DNA of 64,000 nucleotides, taken from positions 2,294,032-2,358,031 of the forward strand of contig OX442436.1 in NCBI GenBank assembly GCA_949361645.1. The letters are read 5' to 3'. The stretch is from Spongilla lacustris (taxonomy: Eukaryota; Porifera; Demospongiae; Spongillida; Spongillidae). Each line of letters starts with the position of its first letter. Position 1 is the stretch's first letter. The position numbers and the translations under genes were made by a program. Of this stretch, positions 21,079-33,900 are shown piece after piece. The notes under the pieces were generated by a model. The model saw only the letters and a program-made list of their open reading frames with translations, made no database searches and had not been told where the DNA came from.

Positions 21079-22980
21079 CCAGTACTATAGCAGCTTGGTA
21101 CAGGCACAAGAGTAAATTGCCTAAATCATAAGCATAAGCACTCCACCCTCAATTATATCTCCTTATTTACTTTAATGCAAAAATTGAACACATTGCACCA
21201 TAACCAAGATTGTTAAGATCAATTACAGGGGTGTTAACGTACATGTAACGTTCATCTCTTAAACCTATGCCAATATGAGGAGGTACTAGCTATAGGAGGA
21301 GCTGATTTGCTGACTTACTTGGTGTCAGGAGAAATGGCTGAAAAAACAGTTGGAGGCAAGTTGATAATAATTCTTGGAGTTTGAAATGTCTTGCACATGT
21401 ATTCACTGAAGTGGACTATTCTTCACAGAGGTTGACTGGCTTCTTTTGCTTTTGGTTAGATTTAACCCCTCCCCAAATGTACATGTACCTCTATACTGAA
21501 CACATGTACTTGACATTTGCTGTCATGTATGAATTCGAATTTAATATACACCTGTCCCCACGAAAGAATTTTCTATAACTCACGATTGAAATTAATTAAC
21601 TGCTTGATTTCTATAATATTTATTGGGCTCCAGTTATTTTAAGCGGTTAAGTAATTGTATCAAACCCTCATAAATCAAAATATTCAAAGCACTCTATTAT
21701 CAACGTTATTCAAGAATATGGTTAGAGGTAATTGATTTTGATACCTATTAATAAGTAAGGTTAGATTTGGAATATGCGGTGGAACAGCACTGATTTCAAG
21801 TTACTGAGTCCAATAGACATGTATAATCATAATTTGCCTTTAAGTTATAGTGGTTGAAGCTATTATGGGATAACTCATTTTAATAACCATCACTAATTAC
21901 TCCATTATTAAATGAACTAAAAAGTATAAGATCATCTAATGGTGAATCATTAAAAAGTTAATTATAGTTGTAGTGGCCTTTTAGCATTTTCAAGTTTGAT
22001 TTGTAGTTTTGAATATTAAAACTAGCAAAATATCAATCAAATACTTTTCAAACTTTCTTCACAGCTGTTCTGTAGATAATAAATCTTGTAATTAATTAAA
22101 AGTTGTCATACATTGCTGTGTCAAATTAATTAATTGCAAGCTATTTGATTTTATCTTTTGAACTGTTAAAGATAATTGAATTTTAATAAATAAATGTGCT
22201 TCGTATTTGCCTAAACCTAGTTCATAAATTGATTTAGATTGATAATCCAATTAAGGAATTGTATTCATGCAAAAGCATTGCATTCTTTTGTGGAATAAAT
22301 ACACGCATGTATTACATATGCAGAAACACATGTCAATGGAGCTAGCAGGATGCACTAGGTTGATGACGCATGATATTAATTAGACTCTATAATACTACAG
22401 TTTTTGTACTGATAAAATAGTGGTGCATTGTACGTTCAGAAGACAGGTATGTAAGTATGTTGCATGAAACCTATGCACTCAATAACTTGTACATACACTG
22501 TATAAAATGGAATATGTCAAAAGATGCTGAAGTAAGAACTATTGAAAGATGTGCAAGGTTGAAGAGTAAATAAAACTAAGTGTGAAGTACATGCCACTAC
22601 TGAACATTCCACTGGAAAGAGTCCTACATGTACCTGATGAACCACATCGTCTGCTAAGGATCTTCGATGTGCTGATACGCAACTTGATGTTCCAAGTGAG
22701 ACAGATCGATGCTAAAGCAGGATTCACTGCATGATTCAGTATCAGGACCTGTAATGAAGCAACTCATTGACACTATCAGAAGTTTTGGCCTGTCTTTTCA
22801 TGTGTGGCAAAAGCCTCCAGGAAAAGATTATCTTAGTTTTGACTGGAAGACAGGGAAAAGCTTCTAGCACAGTTACCACCCCATTTGGACACAATACTTC
22901 CCCCCACTTCCCCCAATGCAGTTAGAGTTTGAAGCAATTCTGTATATAGAACTGTGTAATGTAGGAGTTTGAAAACATAT
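21079..22980. other. AT-rich non-coding stretch
   Basis: Read on both strands; I see nothing that supports a gene, RNA or element in these 1.9 kb. Confidence 0.5.
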
Positions 22981-23330
22981 ACAAGCAAGTGTCAAGCTGG
23001 AGTCCTGATGCTAAGTCACTTCAGACCGAGGTAAATATTTGTGTAAATGGTTATAGATTGGCTGAAAGGGCGGACACCTTGAATCGGCCAGCACCCCCCT
23101 TCCCCCCCCCCCCCCCCCCCCTGCTGGTTGAATCGGCCGAAAGCGGACAACATTTTCACTGCTGTCAAATGGCGCCCCCCTTGCCCTATCCTGGCCCCCC
23201 CTTCCAGAAACGCTGGGGGTGCCCATGCTTTGGAAGGATACAATGAAAAAAATGCACATCTTGGCTAAGCATGACTAAGAGTTTTGCTCTTCCCATTGAT
23301 GTGAGATAAGATAACCACAGTCATTGCCAC

Positions 23331-23392
23331 TGCTACACACACACACACACACACACACACAGCCACACACACACACACATACACACACACAT
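23331..23392. repeat. (AC)n microsatellite
   Basis: About 60 bp of interrupted AC dinucleotides. Preceded by a poly(C) tract at 23101-23120. Confidence 0.95.
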
Positions 23393-23952
23393 GATGGTAC
23401 AGCCCCTCCCTCATAAGTAGAATCCAACATACATGTACATGTAGCTGCAAGACTAACCCTTAGACACCACACACAGGTACAAGCCCCTCCCTCACAAGTA
23501 GTAGTAGTCCTTAGAAGTACAACCTACATGCACATGAACATGTATCTGCCATAGGTTCACTCCATCTACAGTGTCCACTCAAACGTGTACATGTACATGC
23601 TTGCATTGCTATCAGCCAATCAAAGTGCACACAGCTCACAAGATGATTTGACAATGGTTGTGTACACCTTGGACTGCCCTTGTGGGTTTTGTGGTAAAGG
23701 TCAGGGACCAAGGCCAACATAACAGTAGGAGAAGTGTATGTAGGATAACAGTAATAACCTTTAGGCACTCACACACAAATACACTCACACAAACACATCA
23801 GATGGTACAAGCCTCTCCCTCACAAGTACATAGTCCATAGAAATCCAATATAATGTACATGTAGCTGCAAACCTAACCTTTAAGCACAAACAGAACTAAA
23901 ACCACAGCATCAAATGCCAGCGCTCTTAATCCTTAGAAACCCAAATGCAAAG

Positions 23953-24082
<130 letters not shown>

Positions 24083-24498
24083 TAACACACACCTCCCTCG
24101 CAAGTAGCTCCTAGAAATCCAACCTACATGCACATGTATCTGCCATACGTTCAATCCACTGCAGTGTATACTCAGTACCCATCTGCTGTGGGGTTCCCTG
24201 TCCACTCTATAGCTGGTTTACTGCACAGCTAGATGCCAATCAAATTGAAGGTGACAGTACACAGCTCACAAAGGTGCTTTGATTGTATTTATTTAGCCAG
24301 GACAATGGTTGTGTGCCCTTGTGGATTTTGTGGTAGAGGTTAGACATGTATGGTGAAGGCCAACACAGTATAGGGAGAAGGCCAACAGACAACAGAATGC
24401 CAACAGCACATGTACATGTATAAGGAGAAGGCCATTACATATACATCGGTAAACCATTTGGATACCAACACACACCTGTTTGACTTCTGGCAGGTCAC

Positions 24499-25144
24499 CT
24501 GGACTTGTGACACTCCCGGCATATAGTTCCTTGCTTGATCTCCATCTTCTCTGTGTGCTGAAGGGACAGCAGACCCCACATTATCTCATTGTAGACCTCA
24601 AGGACTGACACCACAACAGTGTACTGCCAGTCATCACTGCACTCTTCAGTGATGTGGAACAGCTCAAGCAAGGCCCGCTGGTTAATCCCAGGGTAGTCCT
24701 CTGTTCACTACATTGTAAGCTTGGAAGGGGGAAGGAGTGGGATTAGAGTGGAGAGGGAGATGAGAGAGGGTTTATGAGGATGTCGAATCTACAGTGTACA
24801 TGTAAATAGTACACTACAATGCACCATGCTACAATCATGCAGTGTACTCACTAAAAAAAAGTCTGAAGTACAATATTTATATTGGAATGCATTACAGCCT
24901 GCAAGGTTTTAAAACTGCATGTACATGTACAATGTACATGTGCACGCGTACAACATACATGTACATGTACATGTACATAAACTGAACTATATGCATAAAC
25001 CCTTTTCATACTTGTCATGCAAAACATGACACTTGCCTCCATTGTGAACGTCTTTCCAGATCCAATCTGGCCATAAGCAAAAATGTAAACATTGAAGCCA
25101 TCCATACAAGACACAACCAGATCTTTACTCAGTTCTGAGAACAC
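24499..25144 (-). pseudogene. Kinesin-14 (KIFC3-like) motor fragment with frameshift
   Basis: Exon 25144-25033 encodes VFSELSKDLVVSCMDGFNVY then IFAYGQIGSGKTFTME. This is the kinesin N-terminal motor with its P-loop; the usual GQTGSGKT has Ile for Thr. Exon 24700-24499 continues in phase (MEAKDYPGINQRALLELF, VVVSVLEVYNE) with the conserved switch-proximal E-x-YNE strand. After KMEIKQ the reading shifts by one base into NYMPGVSQVQ, the expected continuation (family: G..YVPGL.E..V). The donor of the first exon is weak (AA/GTGTCA). Neither the neck and first strands upstream nor the NxxSSRSH and DLAGSE exons downstream were found nearby. I infer a partial, broken copy; a working gene with a sequencing error is less likely. 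Confidence 0.7.
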
Positions 25145-25284
25145 CTAATCAATGTTGAGTAAAGACATGGAACAATGGAGTGCCATGTACAGTACCTGCA
25201 TGTAAACGCATATACACATGTAATTTGAAACAATACAAAATACACTTGTACATGTGTGCATGCCTTTAAACAAATTTGCTTCAT

Positions 25285-25480
25285 TAATTTATAAATATTA
25301 CAGACCTACATTATTTATACCTGCCTGAAATTCTGTGTTAAATGTAGGTATGTAATATTTATCATTTTGCATAATATCCGTAATGCCTTGTTTCCTTACT
25401 TTTTACTCAATTGCTGTCTACAAATCCTACATCCCCAATTTAAATTTTTATATCTTGTTTCACTCCATTTTTTTCCCCGG
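25285..25480. repeat. Dispersed repeat copy 2
   Basis: Matches the blocks at 5575-5765: ATAAATATTACAGACCTACATT, TGTAATATTTAT, CAATTGCTGTCTACAAATCC and AATTTAAATTTTTAT in the same order. Confidence 0.5.
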
Positions 25481-25967
25481 CAGGTTCCAACATGTACTTA
25501 TACATTGCATGCACGAGAGCAAACAAAGAAGGAAGGACAACCTTAGAATACCACCAGTTGCATCACATACATCACAGCAGTATGTACAATAAGACAGTTT
25601 GATCTGCTCACTTGCTATCATCATTAAATCACATCACAATCAAACAATTTCTTTTAAACAGTTAAAACGTTTCTGAAGTGGCATGTGACTGGAAGGCGAG
25701 GGGATCCATAAACAAAGTAGTAGCGGAGGAAAGGAGGCATTAGTAGTGAAGTAACAAAATATAATGTGAGATCAAACCATAAATGCCCTTCCCATGGCTC
25801 CAACCAAAACACCCTAAGCATAGCACACACACCCTCGGCCACATGTCATACACAAGAATCTCCATCACAACTATCCTCACATGATTCAAAGCCCTCATCT
25901 CTTGACTGAAGGTACTCATACGTTCTTCAAAGCCAGTAGCCAAGGCATCAGGATTAATCGCCATTAA

Positions 25968-26387
25968 TGTCTATTGTCCTGAATGTCCACCCGGGGGGTA
26001 CAATTGTATACCCGGGTGGACAGCAAAAAAAGTAATTGCCGTTCGGTCAAAGAAGGGACCTAGTGGCATTTAACAATACTGGCTTATAGTACAAGTATTT
26101 TCAGGATTGGGCCAAGATAAGCAAGGCTTAATTCCTTTTGGTACATGTAGAATGAGCTGTGCTAGTGGACCTATCCATTATGCTCCGTGCGGATTGGTTG
26201 GGGCGTAATAGATAGGTCCGCTAGCATGGGTCATTTTACGAGTACCAAAAGGATTTAAGTCTTTGTTCTGTAAGCCAGTACCCTTAAATGCAGCAGGTCC
26301 CTTCCGTGACTGAACAGCAAAACCTTTTTTTGCTGTCCACCCGGGTGTCCAATTGTACCCCCGGGTGGACATTCAGGACAATAGACA
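25968..26387. mobile_element. MITE with TTAA target site, ~420 bp
   Basis: Ends TGTCTATTGTCCTGAATG and its inverted copy, each continuing through CCACCCGGG-rich arms of about 60 bp. Both ends abut TTAA (25964-25967 and 26388-26391), as for piggyBac or Kolobok-type elements; the flanks also fit an 8-bp CATTAATG duplication. No coding capacity. Confidence 0.8.
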
Positions 26388-26578
26388 TTAATGTCCGTCT
26401 TTGATGTGAGTATATATAATTAAAGCAATTGGCCATTCAAACCAAAGATGCTTACCAGATTGCTTGCCATTTTCATATGTGGCATAGGCAAAAAGACCAC
26501 CACTGAGTACAGCACAGAATAGTTCTACCATCATGGCCAAACTGTATCCCTTGTATCCAGCTGTGTTGGGGCAAATAG

Positions 26579-26818
26579 GTAGAGAAGGAAGTGATGGAGG
26601 TGGAAGAAGAGAGGAGAAGGGGGAAGAGGAGAGGAGAGAGAGGGCAGGGGAGAAGCTAAAGGAGGGAAAGGGAGAAGAGAGGGAGAGGTGAGTGGGAGAG
26701 AAGAGAGGAGGGAAGAGAATGGGGAGGGGAGGGGAGGGAAAGTGTGATGAGGAAGGAAAGAGAGAAGAGAAGCAGAGAAGAGAAGATGAGACAGGAGGAA
26801 AGGGGATGGGATAGCAAG
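26579..26818. repeat. Purine-rich (GGA/GAG) tract in intron
   Basis: About 240 bp almost entirely A and G on the plus strand, lying within an intron of the Ldh2-like locus. Not coding. Confidence 0.8.
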
Positions 26819-27135
26819 CACAGTTAGCACAACATCACACAGATAAGCAGTACACCCCTAGTCATGCAACATATCAACATATCCATGAGACTAGGCACAC
26901 ACAAACATGTACATACCAGAGCGATCTACCCCTCATCCTAGTGGGATGGAGTTCCCTTTCCTCTTCTCCATCTCCACCTAATAACATTGGCCAAGAACAG
27001 CTCACATCTGGCAGACACACAAATTTGCAACATACCTTCCTCAGAGCAGCATTGTTTGTGGCCATGTCAAGAACAAAGCTGTCCTGTATCTGCACGAGCA
27101 AATTTTTAAAAAGCATTAATTATTCAAACACATGA

Positions 27136-27900
27136 TGTATGGTACATATTGTGGGCGTTATTCGTTTCCTGCGAGCATAGATATTTGATACATGGATTGG
27201 AAACCCAGCAATGAACACAGGAAAAAAATGCATGAAATCAAACGCGTGATTGAACATAGAATCACAATCTTAATGTTCAATCACATAGTGATTTTACAGA
27301 GGATTTTAAAATCCTTTATAAAATCAAAATTTGATTCTACGCGTTTTTTTCCTGTGGAAGGCATGCAATCCGCGTTTCGCCGGAAGTGGTCGTTAGTTGG
27401 GGTTTTCTTAGTATCGCGATATTCTAAGGTACAAGTGAAACAGCGTCTCCAGCTTCAAGCGACGAAGTGACAACATCTACAACAGCAATCTACAACGAAG
27501 CCGGCTTGCAATTAATATTATCTACATTATAGGTGTGGTCAATTGTCAATTACGTAATGATTTTAAGGGGCGTGCCCGAAAAATGGGCGTGTTCGAAGGC
27601 GGAGGGGGTTGACCTGGCCCTGATTTTAAGATTTTTTGGGATGGTGTCTATAACTTTTTTTTTTGCCCCCCCCCCCCCCCCCCCCCACGATACGAATATA
27701 AATTACATAATGCCAAAAAAAAAAATTGACGGCCCGATTTTGAAAAAAAAAAAAAAAGTAGGCGCAATAATTTTGGTAGCGATCACCTCCCATAGTTCCA
27801 TACCCAGACCCCGCTACGTGGCATAGAGGTTCCATCCGCAGCTGTGGTAATCTGGGTATGGGTACTGACGGGACTTTGCGGACGCACTAGCTTCCGGTAA
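27136..27900. other. Low-complexity spacer upstream of the DUF4440 gene
   Basis: Contains poly(C) (27666-27686) and poly(A) runs. A weak inverted pair (CATACCCAGACCCC near 27799 and CTGGGTATGG near 27852) suggests a small degraded MITE. No gene seen. Confidence 0.5.
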
Positions 27901-27905
27901 TCCCC

Positions 27906-27914
27906 TATATAAAT
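27906..27914 (+). promoter_or_regulatory. Candidate TATA box of the DUF4440 gene
   Basis: CTATATAAA lies about 45 bp before the ATG at 27957. Position fits a core promoter with a short 5' UTR; inference only. Confidence 0.45.
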
Positions 27915-27956
27915 CTGAACGGCTGATGAAAACCACAGTCTGAGAGTGAACCAAAC

Positions 27957-30900
27957 ATGGCAGAAGGTAATAGCAGTATATGTAAATTATATTGCATCTA
28001 TGTATATCCACTATACTATATGATTTACTTCTTCTATCGCCTTCAACTTTAAGCTACCTTACGCGAAGAGATAGAAAAAATAGACGCAAAAGTTTGTGGC
28101 CTTGTTTAACCAGCAGGATGCCGTGGGAATTGCTGAGCTCTATTCAGTTGATTGCAAGATCATGCCCAATGGAATGGATGTACAGAACGGACGTAATGGT
28201 ACGTGCCATGTTAGTAATAGCAGATTGCAATTTTAAACTGCCTGTAACTGACTATGAGCAACTACTATTTTATTGGGGACAAACGTGCATATATACACGT
28301 AGCGTAAGACCTACCTGCTAGCTGCTTTGAAGCTGAGGTAAAGGTTAATGTTTATAGTAACCGCTTTTAATTCATAGTCCATGCAATGTTACTGGATAAG
28401 AAAGTCCGAAACTGTCTCAGACAACGCGTTAATGCATTACATCCTTTTCACATTAGACCCCTCTCGTGTAAAATCAATTTTAAGAAAGTGATATATAGCA
28501 GGGCTCAAGCTCTAAATTTGATTCATATCGCTGTGGCTGCTTCCCGATGCCATGTTTACTTGGTTGTTGTTGCCACCGGATGGGCTATCATCTCGAGGCG
28601 ATAAGGGTCTATTGATCCTAGCGGTTAATTATAGGAATATACATCATTGGGTGATAATGAACCGGCAATCCGATTGGACTGCACTCCCAGCTGCAGCAGA
28701 ACAAATCTTGGTACATACAGCTGGGAGTGCAGTCCAATCGGATTGCCGGTTCATTATCACCCAATGATGTAAGTAAAAGCCACATTATTACCGCGTACAT
28801 GTATAAACGACTTCACTATCACACAATTACACGGCCAGAAACTATTGTCACTCCAGCATTACGTCATTCTCTCGCCAGTGCGCGGCGCCAGTGATGACAT
28901 GATAGTGGCACGGCTGTTTGCGGCTAGAACTAGGTTTATAATTAGACAATACGGTACAAGCCAATAAAGCTGTAATGTTCGGACCTCACGGGTGTTTCAC
29001 AGCGGACATTTACGGATATTTAGATGTCCAGTTGCACATTTACGTAAAAATGATTTTGGTAGCTCATTAACGGGCTAACATTTTCAAGGCCTGTTTCCGC
29101 TACAACCCAGTTTCACTACGCCTCTCTATTGATAATTTCAAGCATAGTATTAGTCAAAGCACAAGCCCAAATCAACTGCTCACATGTTTACAGCATTTCA
29201 ACATACGGCGCAACGTTTCTAGTAATCACGTGCCCCTTAATTCGTTACGAGTGCATCTTTTGGTGGGCTATTTGTGAGGCTCTCGAACTTCCAGTGAGTT
29301 GTGACGATAAAATACAGAATCTAGGGGCATTGTAAAACAATTTAAGCTGGGTCATGTCTCGAGACGCGATATCTAGGGCATATAAAATCGCGGCTGAAAT
29401 CTATATCAACATCTTGGTTTTTATATATGCTTTGCGATGGAGTTCCATAACAGTTAGCTTACAAAACATTGCAGGGTGTGCGGTGGCAGGTTGGTGGTGG
29501 CAAATAAGTTAAAAAGAAGCATATACAACTCCATATTTTACAAAAAGGAGCTTAAACTAGCTTTTGGTATCAATGATCATATCGAGATCCACCCATAATC
29601 GTTCTGCAAACCATGTAAGCTAAGGAGAGGAGGATGTTAAATGCTTTGAGGCAGAAAAAGCTAATACCATTTAAAAGTTTGGTCATGCCAAGCAAGTGGA
29701 AAGCCCATACCGTAGACAAGTGTGAAGTGAGTGAGGAGCAAATTATAACTGAATTTAATTGCATGATCACATTTAGGTTTGCCAGCATTTTGAGGTGCTG
29801 GTGAAAGGTGGTACAAAGAAAAAATGTGACAAAACATACAACATACTGCCATGTTAAGTGAATCACTACAGTCATTATTTACACATATTGGGTACATTGC
29901 ACCAGTTTCGATTTCAACCAGTGTCCAGCCAGCTGCTACACAATCAGTTTCTGCCTTCAACTATCTAAAGTGTCCACTCTGCTTTGTATTCTGCACAGAC
30001 CAGTAGAGCTACCGTGCCAAAGTCTTGACTGTGCAGAATGACATTGTCGGCAAACAACACGTTCCTGTTGCCATGACAACTCACCTTTAACTGCTGCCAG
30101 CATAAATGCAGCTCCTGACGTCTTCTTGTCCCTCCTAAGTGATGTATTGCTTCAATGCAACTCATGTAAGACAGACCTTCCAGCAGGAGCGTACCTCTCA
30201 CATGTTTGCAACACCATCTCCCCCATGTGGTACTGAGGTAAATGTAGCATCTGTAATTCAAAATTCAAAGAATGCTGTATGAAAGCCCAGAGCCCAAAAG
30301 TTTTGCAGATTCCAACTGGGGGAGGGGGGGGGGGGGGGTGGAAGAGTAAGTAAATTTGTACAGCAATTATAATTACATGAACTACTCACCATCATTCCAG
30401 CCAATAACTTTTGTAAGGGTTACAAAAGGTCAAGGCCGAAGTTAAGTATCAAAGCCGGTGAACTTTGAGTCATAACAACAAAGACCTTCAACAAGTGAGG
30501 CACATACTGAATGATGATTGGTGTATACGAAATGTGGCCCAGCAGTATCCTGTTCTCCTCATGGATGCTCAGCAGGTTGCAGACACATTTGAAGGGGCAT
30601 TTGCTAGGCTTGGAGCATGCCACTCCATCCATGACCAATGCTTGTAACTGACAGATGAGAAATGTGGAGAGAGCGAGTTAGGATATAGCAACATGACGTC
30701 ATAGCTGTGAATGGGTATTAACTATGTGATTATTTTTCGCTATTGTTTCCATTCTGAACTACTTTAGAACCAATTTCCCCATGGCCAATGAAAATATCTC
30801 ACCCAAAATGCACCTATTAGAGGAGCACACAGTTGAGTGGTGAGAAGATACAACTTATGATTTGGCATGCTGGGTGAACAAGGTGCTGAATCGATTCAAC

Positions 30901-33900
30901 GCACTGAACACCAACTACAGTTCAATTAGCGTTTCAACGCACTGAACACCATCTGCAGTACGGTGTATCGTCAAAGAGCGCTTGATAAGTATTGCTCCTG
31001 ATTCAATCCGTGCTCAGCCACCACCCACAAAGAGAGCAAAACGTACGCCGGCCAAAACACGTTGCTGCTTCATAGCATAGTGGATTTATACCGGGCCGGT
31101 ATTCAAGTACATGTAGGCCTACACTCCCTCCATACATGCGCGCAGCACACACTTGACAATGTTTGCATGTTACTTTTTGAAGCATACAAATCGCGTCTCA
31201 GAAAATAAATACCATAAAAAGAAAGCTCGATCTATGTACAATACCTTTGTAAAAGTCGTTTCTCAACTGGAAGTTCACACGTTGGGGACTAACTAGTTTT
31301 AAAAACCTACCTCCGCGTAAGTAGGCCGCTTTTGAACGACACTTCTTCAGAGCGTAACATTTCTTGATGCCCAAACACACTTTGTTCAGTAGAGCACAGT
31401 TTCATCTTCAACAATACCTCGTCTAAAAGGTCACCACGTGTTCCATTCAGTAACTGTACAGCGAATTCCAACGGGTACAAATCATTACAACCGTTGCTAG
31501 GTGAGATAATTGCCATTTCAAAATTTCGGGGCGTAGGTCTGAATGTCCACCAATTCAATGGATTGAAACACCCGTGACCTCATTATACACGTGTTTTTTT
31601 GGCAAGCCAAAATACCACACGTTGTGTGCAATTCCGTTAAAACAAATAGCTCCTGCACACACCCTACCAGTCTAGTCAACAAAATGATCAACAGCACTTG
31701 ATTTAATTAATAGTTATGCGCAACCCGTTTTGATTTAATTAACACCGCGTCCGCGAGTTAAGTGGGTACAAATTTAGGGGAAACTAAAGACCTAAAAGCT
31801 CCGCTAGCAATAAAATCACAGGTACTGGTTGTAAAATAAGTAGAGTAACCTTTTACACTACGTTTGCATTATAATTTATAAGTGCTGCAACTATCGCAGT
31901 TTTGATGCACACACTTTAAATAGGCATATTGCGGTACTACACTTATCATTTTATCATTTTGCACCCCTTCCCTTCTTGACTGTAAATTCATAAGCATACA
32001 TGAGCCATCTATATCAATGCAGCTCTTGGTTTCCCTAATAATTAAAATTACATGTGCATGCAGACTCGCAAAACATCGTGAAAAGCATCCAAGTTTAAAC
32101 GCACGCGGAAATGTATTGAGTTATTTAGACACGATAGAACACATGCACACAGTTAAAAAATACATCGCTTACGACTGAAAATGGATTGAAATGTGTAAAA
32201 GTTCAACTTGGCTTATACAATGTGATTATTGCCGTTTTTCTATGATGATGAATTAAGGTTTCATTGGAATGGACCCCTTTTATATCGCCGCATTTGTAGC
32301 ATCCAGCGAGCTGAATGATCTCTCACAAAATGCATCCAATGTTGTCTCAAGAGTCGTACTTTCACATTACTGTATTTGCAAACAAAAATACCCATCAGCG
32401 GACCTTTTAGTTTTTTATTTCCCCCAAAAACAGCTTAAATTTACCCACTTTACTCGCGGACGCGGTGTTAATAGTTATGCACAACCCGTTTTTAAGCCCA
32501 TGTAATTTGGCGGGTCTACTTCAAGCTTGGTGTACGACCGAACTAACCGACAGAACATGACGGTAAGCAAGAACACACATGGGAGAGCATATGTACAATG
32601 TTCAGAACTAGTCACCTTTCTTATAACACCAAACTGGGTGTGACAAGGTGACGAACCTATGCACTGAACTTACTTTCATGCATAGCTGAATAGGTATAGG
32701 GCAAGAGGGTGTTATGACACTTGCATTGACAGTGGTGTATAAATGTAGAGTGAGTTCTGAAACAGTGAACATAGGGGGTAGGGTTACGCTCTATCACATT
32801 GGGCATGAGTTTTTTAAATATGAATAATAGGTGTGTGGCTTTGGATGGAGCTCTACATAACGAAAGTCAAAGAGCGTTGCAGAGTGCTAGAAAAAAGAAA
32901 ACAAGGGGCTCATACATCTGCCACGAGTTTGCAGCTCATCTGGACACTGTCTTTGCTATTAACACCAGCAATGACATAGTTAACACTCATCCTCCTTGCT
33001 TCTGCTACCATTGCAAATTTGAGCTGGATAAATGCCTGCTACATGTAGCACAAGATCAACAGCTAACACCATTCACAAGCATAGTCCCTTTTTTTGAGTG
33101 GAAGCCACACTGCAGTTGATTGTGGGGTATAGCAGTGAATGAATACACATTAAAAACATTGTGTTCACCTTTTCTTAACACCGGATCCATGAGAATCGAA
33201 CTTTTTTTTTTGTTGAACTCAGAAGGCCCCTAATTGTCTGGAAAAGCATATGCTTAGATAGTTTAACTATCGCCTAGACATTTGGTGGTGTTTTTTGCCT
33301 TATGGACACTTACCTGTATGATTATGTTTTTAGGTCACGAAGTGTTGCGGAAGACACTTTTTTCCTAGGCAATTAAGAGCTGCTCTAGATACGCTTTTAA
33401 ATGTCATTTGGTACTACTAGAAGGCCACAATGGATACTGTGTTGGCAGTTAGCTTAGTTCTTGTACAAAACTCACCTACAGTTCTTTAGAGGACTTACAT
33501 AGATCATTGTAATTGATCAGTGCCTAGGTACGAGATAATCAATAACCAGATGGCAACGAACAAGGGGAGAAAAGAAGGTATTGCATTTGGCTCACGTGCT
33601 GTAAATTGTTAATACGTAAATAGCAACTACACAGTGACGTACGTGTGTAACCGAGACCCACGTGGCGTCGAATAACGCTTACGTATGGTCAAATTTTAGG
33701 TGTTTAGGCCTGTGCACAACCAATATTTGGGTCCGGAGTCGAGATCCAAAGAAGTTTTAGTGTCTGTTTCGACGCTAGCAGTGCTGGATTAATCACTGTT
33801 GAGGCCCATAGGCAGTCTAACTTTTGGGACCCCCAGCCCCTACTGCCCACTAGAACATCAATTACTTTCAATCGTTTAAATTATCCTGTGCAGCCAAAAT

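Larger units (their letters stand above)
25881..27083 (-). pseudogene. Ldh2-family (malate/L-lactate dehydrogenase type 2) exons
   Basis: Three separate minus-strand pieces match the NAD(P)-dependent Ldh2/MDH2-like oxidoreductase family. 27083-27036 encodes DSFVLDMATNNAALRK with proper AG/GT borders. 26560-26456 encodes GYKGYSLAMMVELFCAVLSG, the signature glycine-rich helix. About 25965-25881 encodes AINPDALATGFEERM...MRALNH followed by a GTGAGG donor. Order and strand are correct for one gene. The border of the third exon is interrupted: a TTAA element (25968-26387) lies directly against it, and the exon phases do not join cleanly. N-terminal and C-terminal exons were not found. Hence partial and probably broken. 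Confidence 0.6.

Noticed and set aside
26531..26830. Leu/Pro/Ser-rich 99-residue frame
   Set aside because: Translation of the purine/pyrimidine tract in an intron.
33778..33845. Possible old hAT end (CAGTGCTGGATTAA)
   Set aside because: Only one end seen, no inverted partner or duplication.
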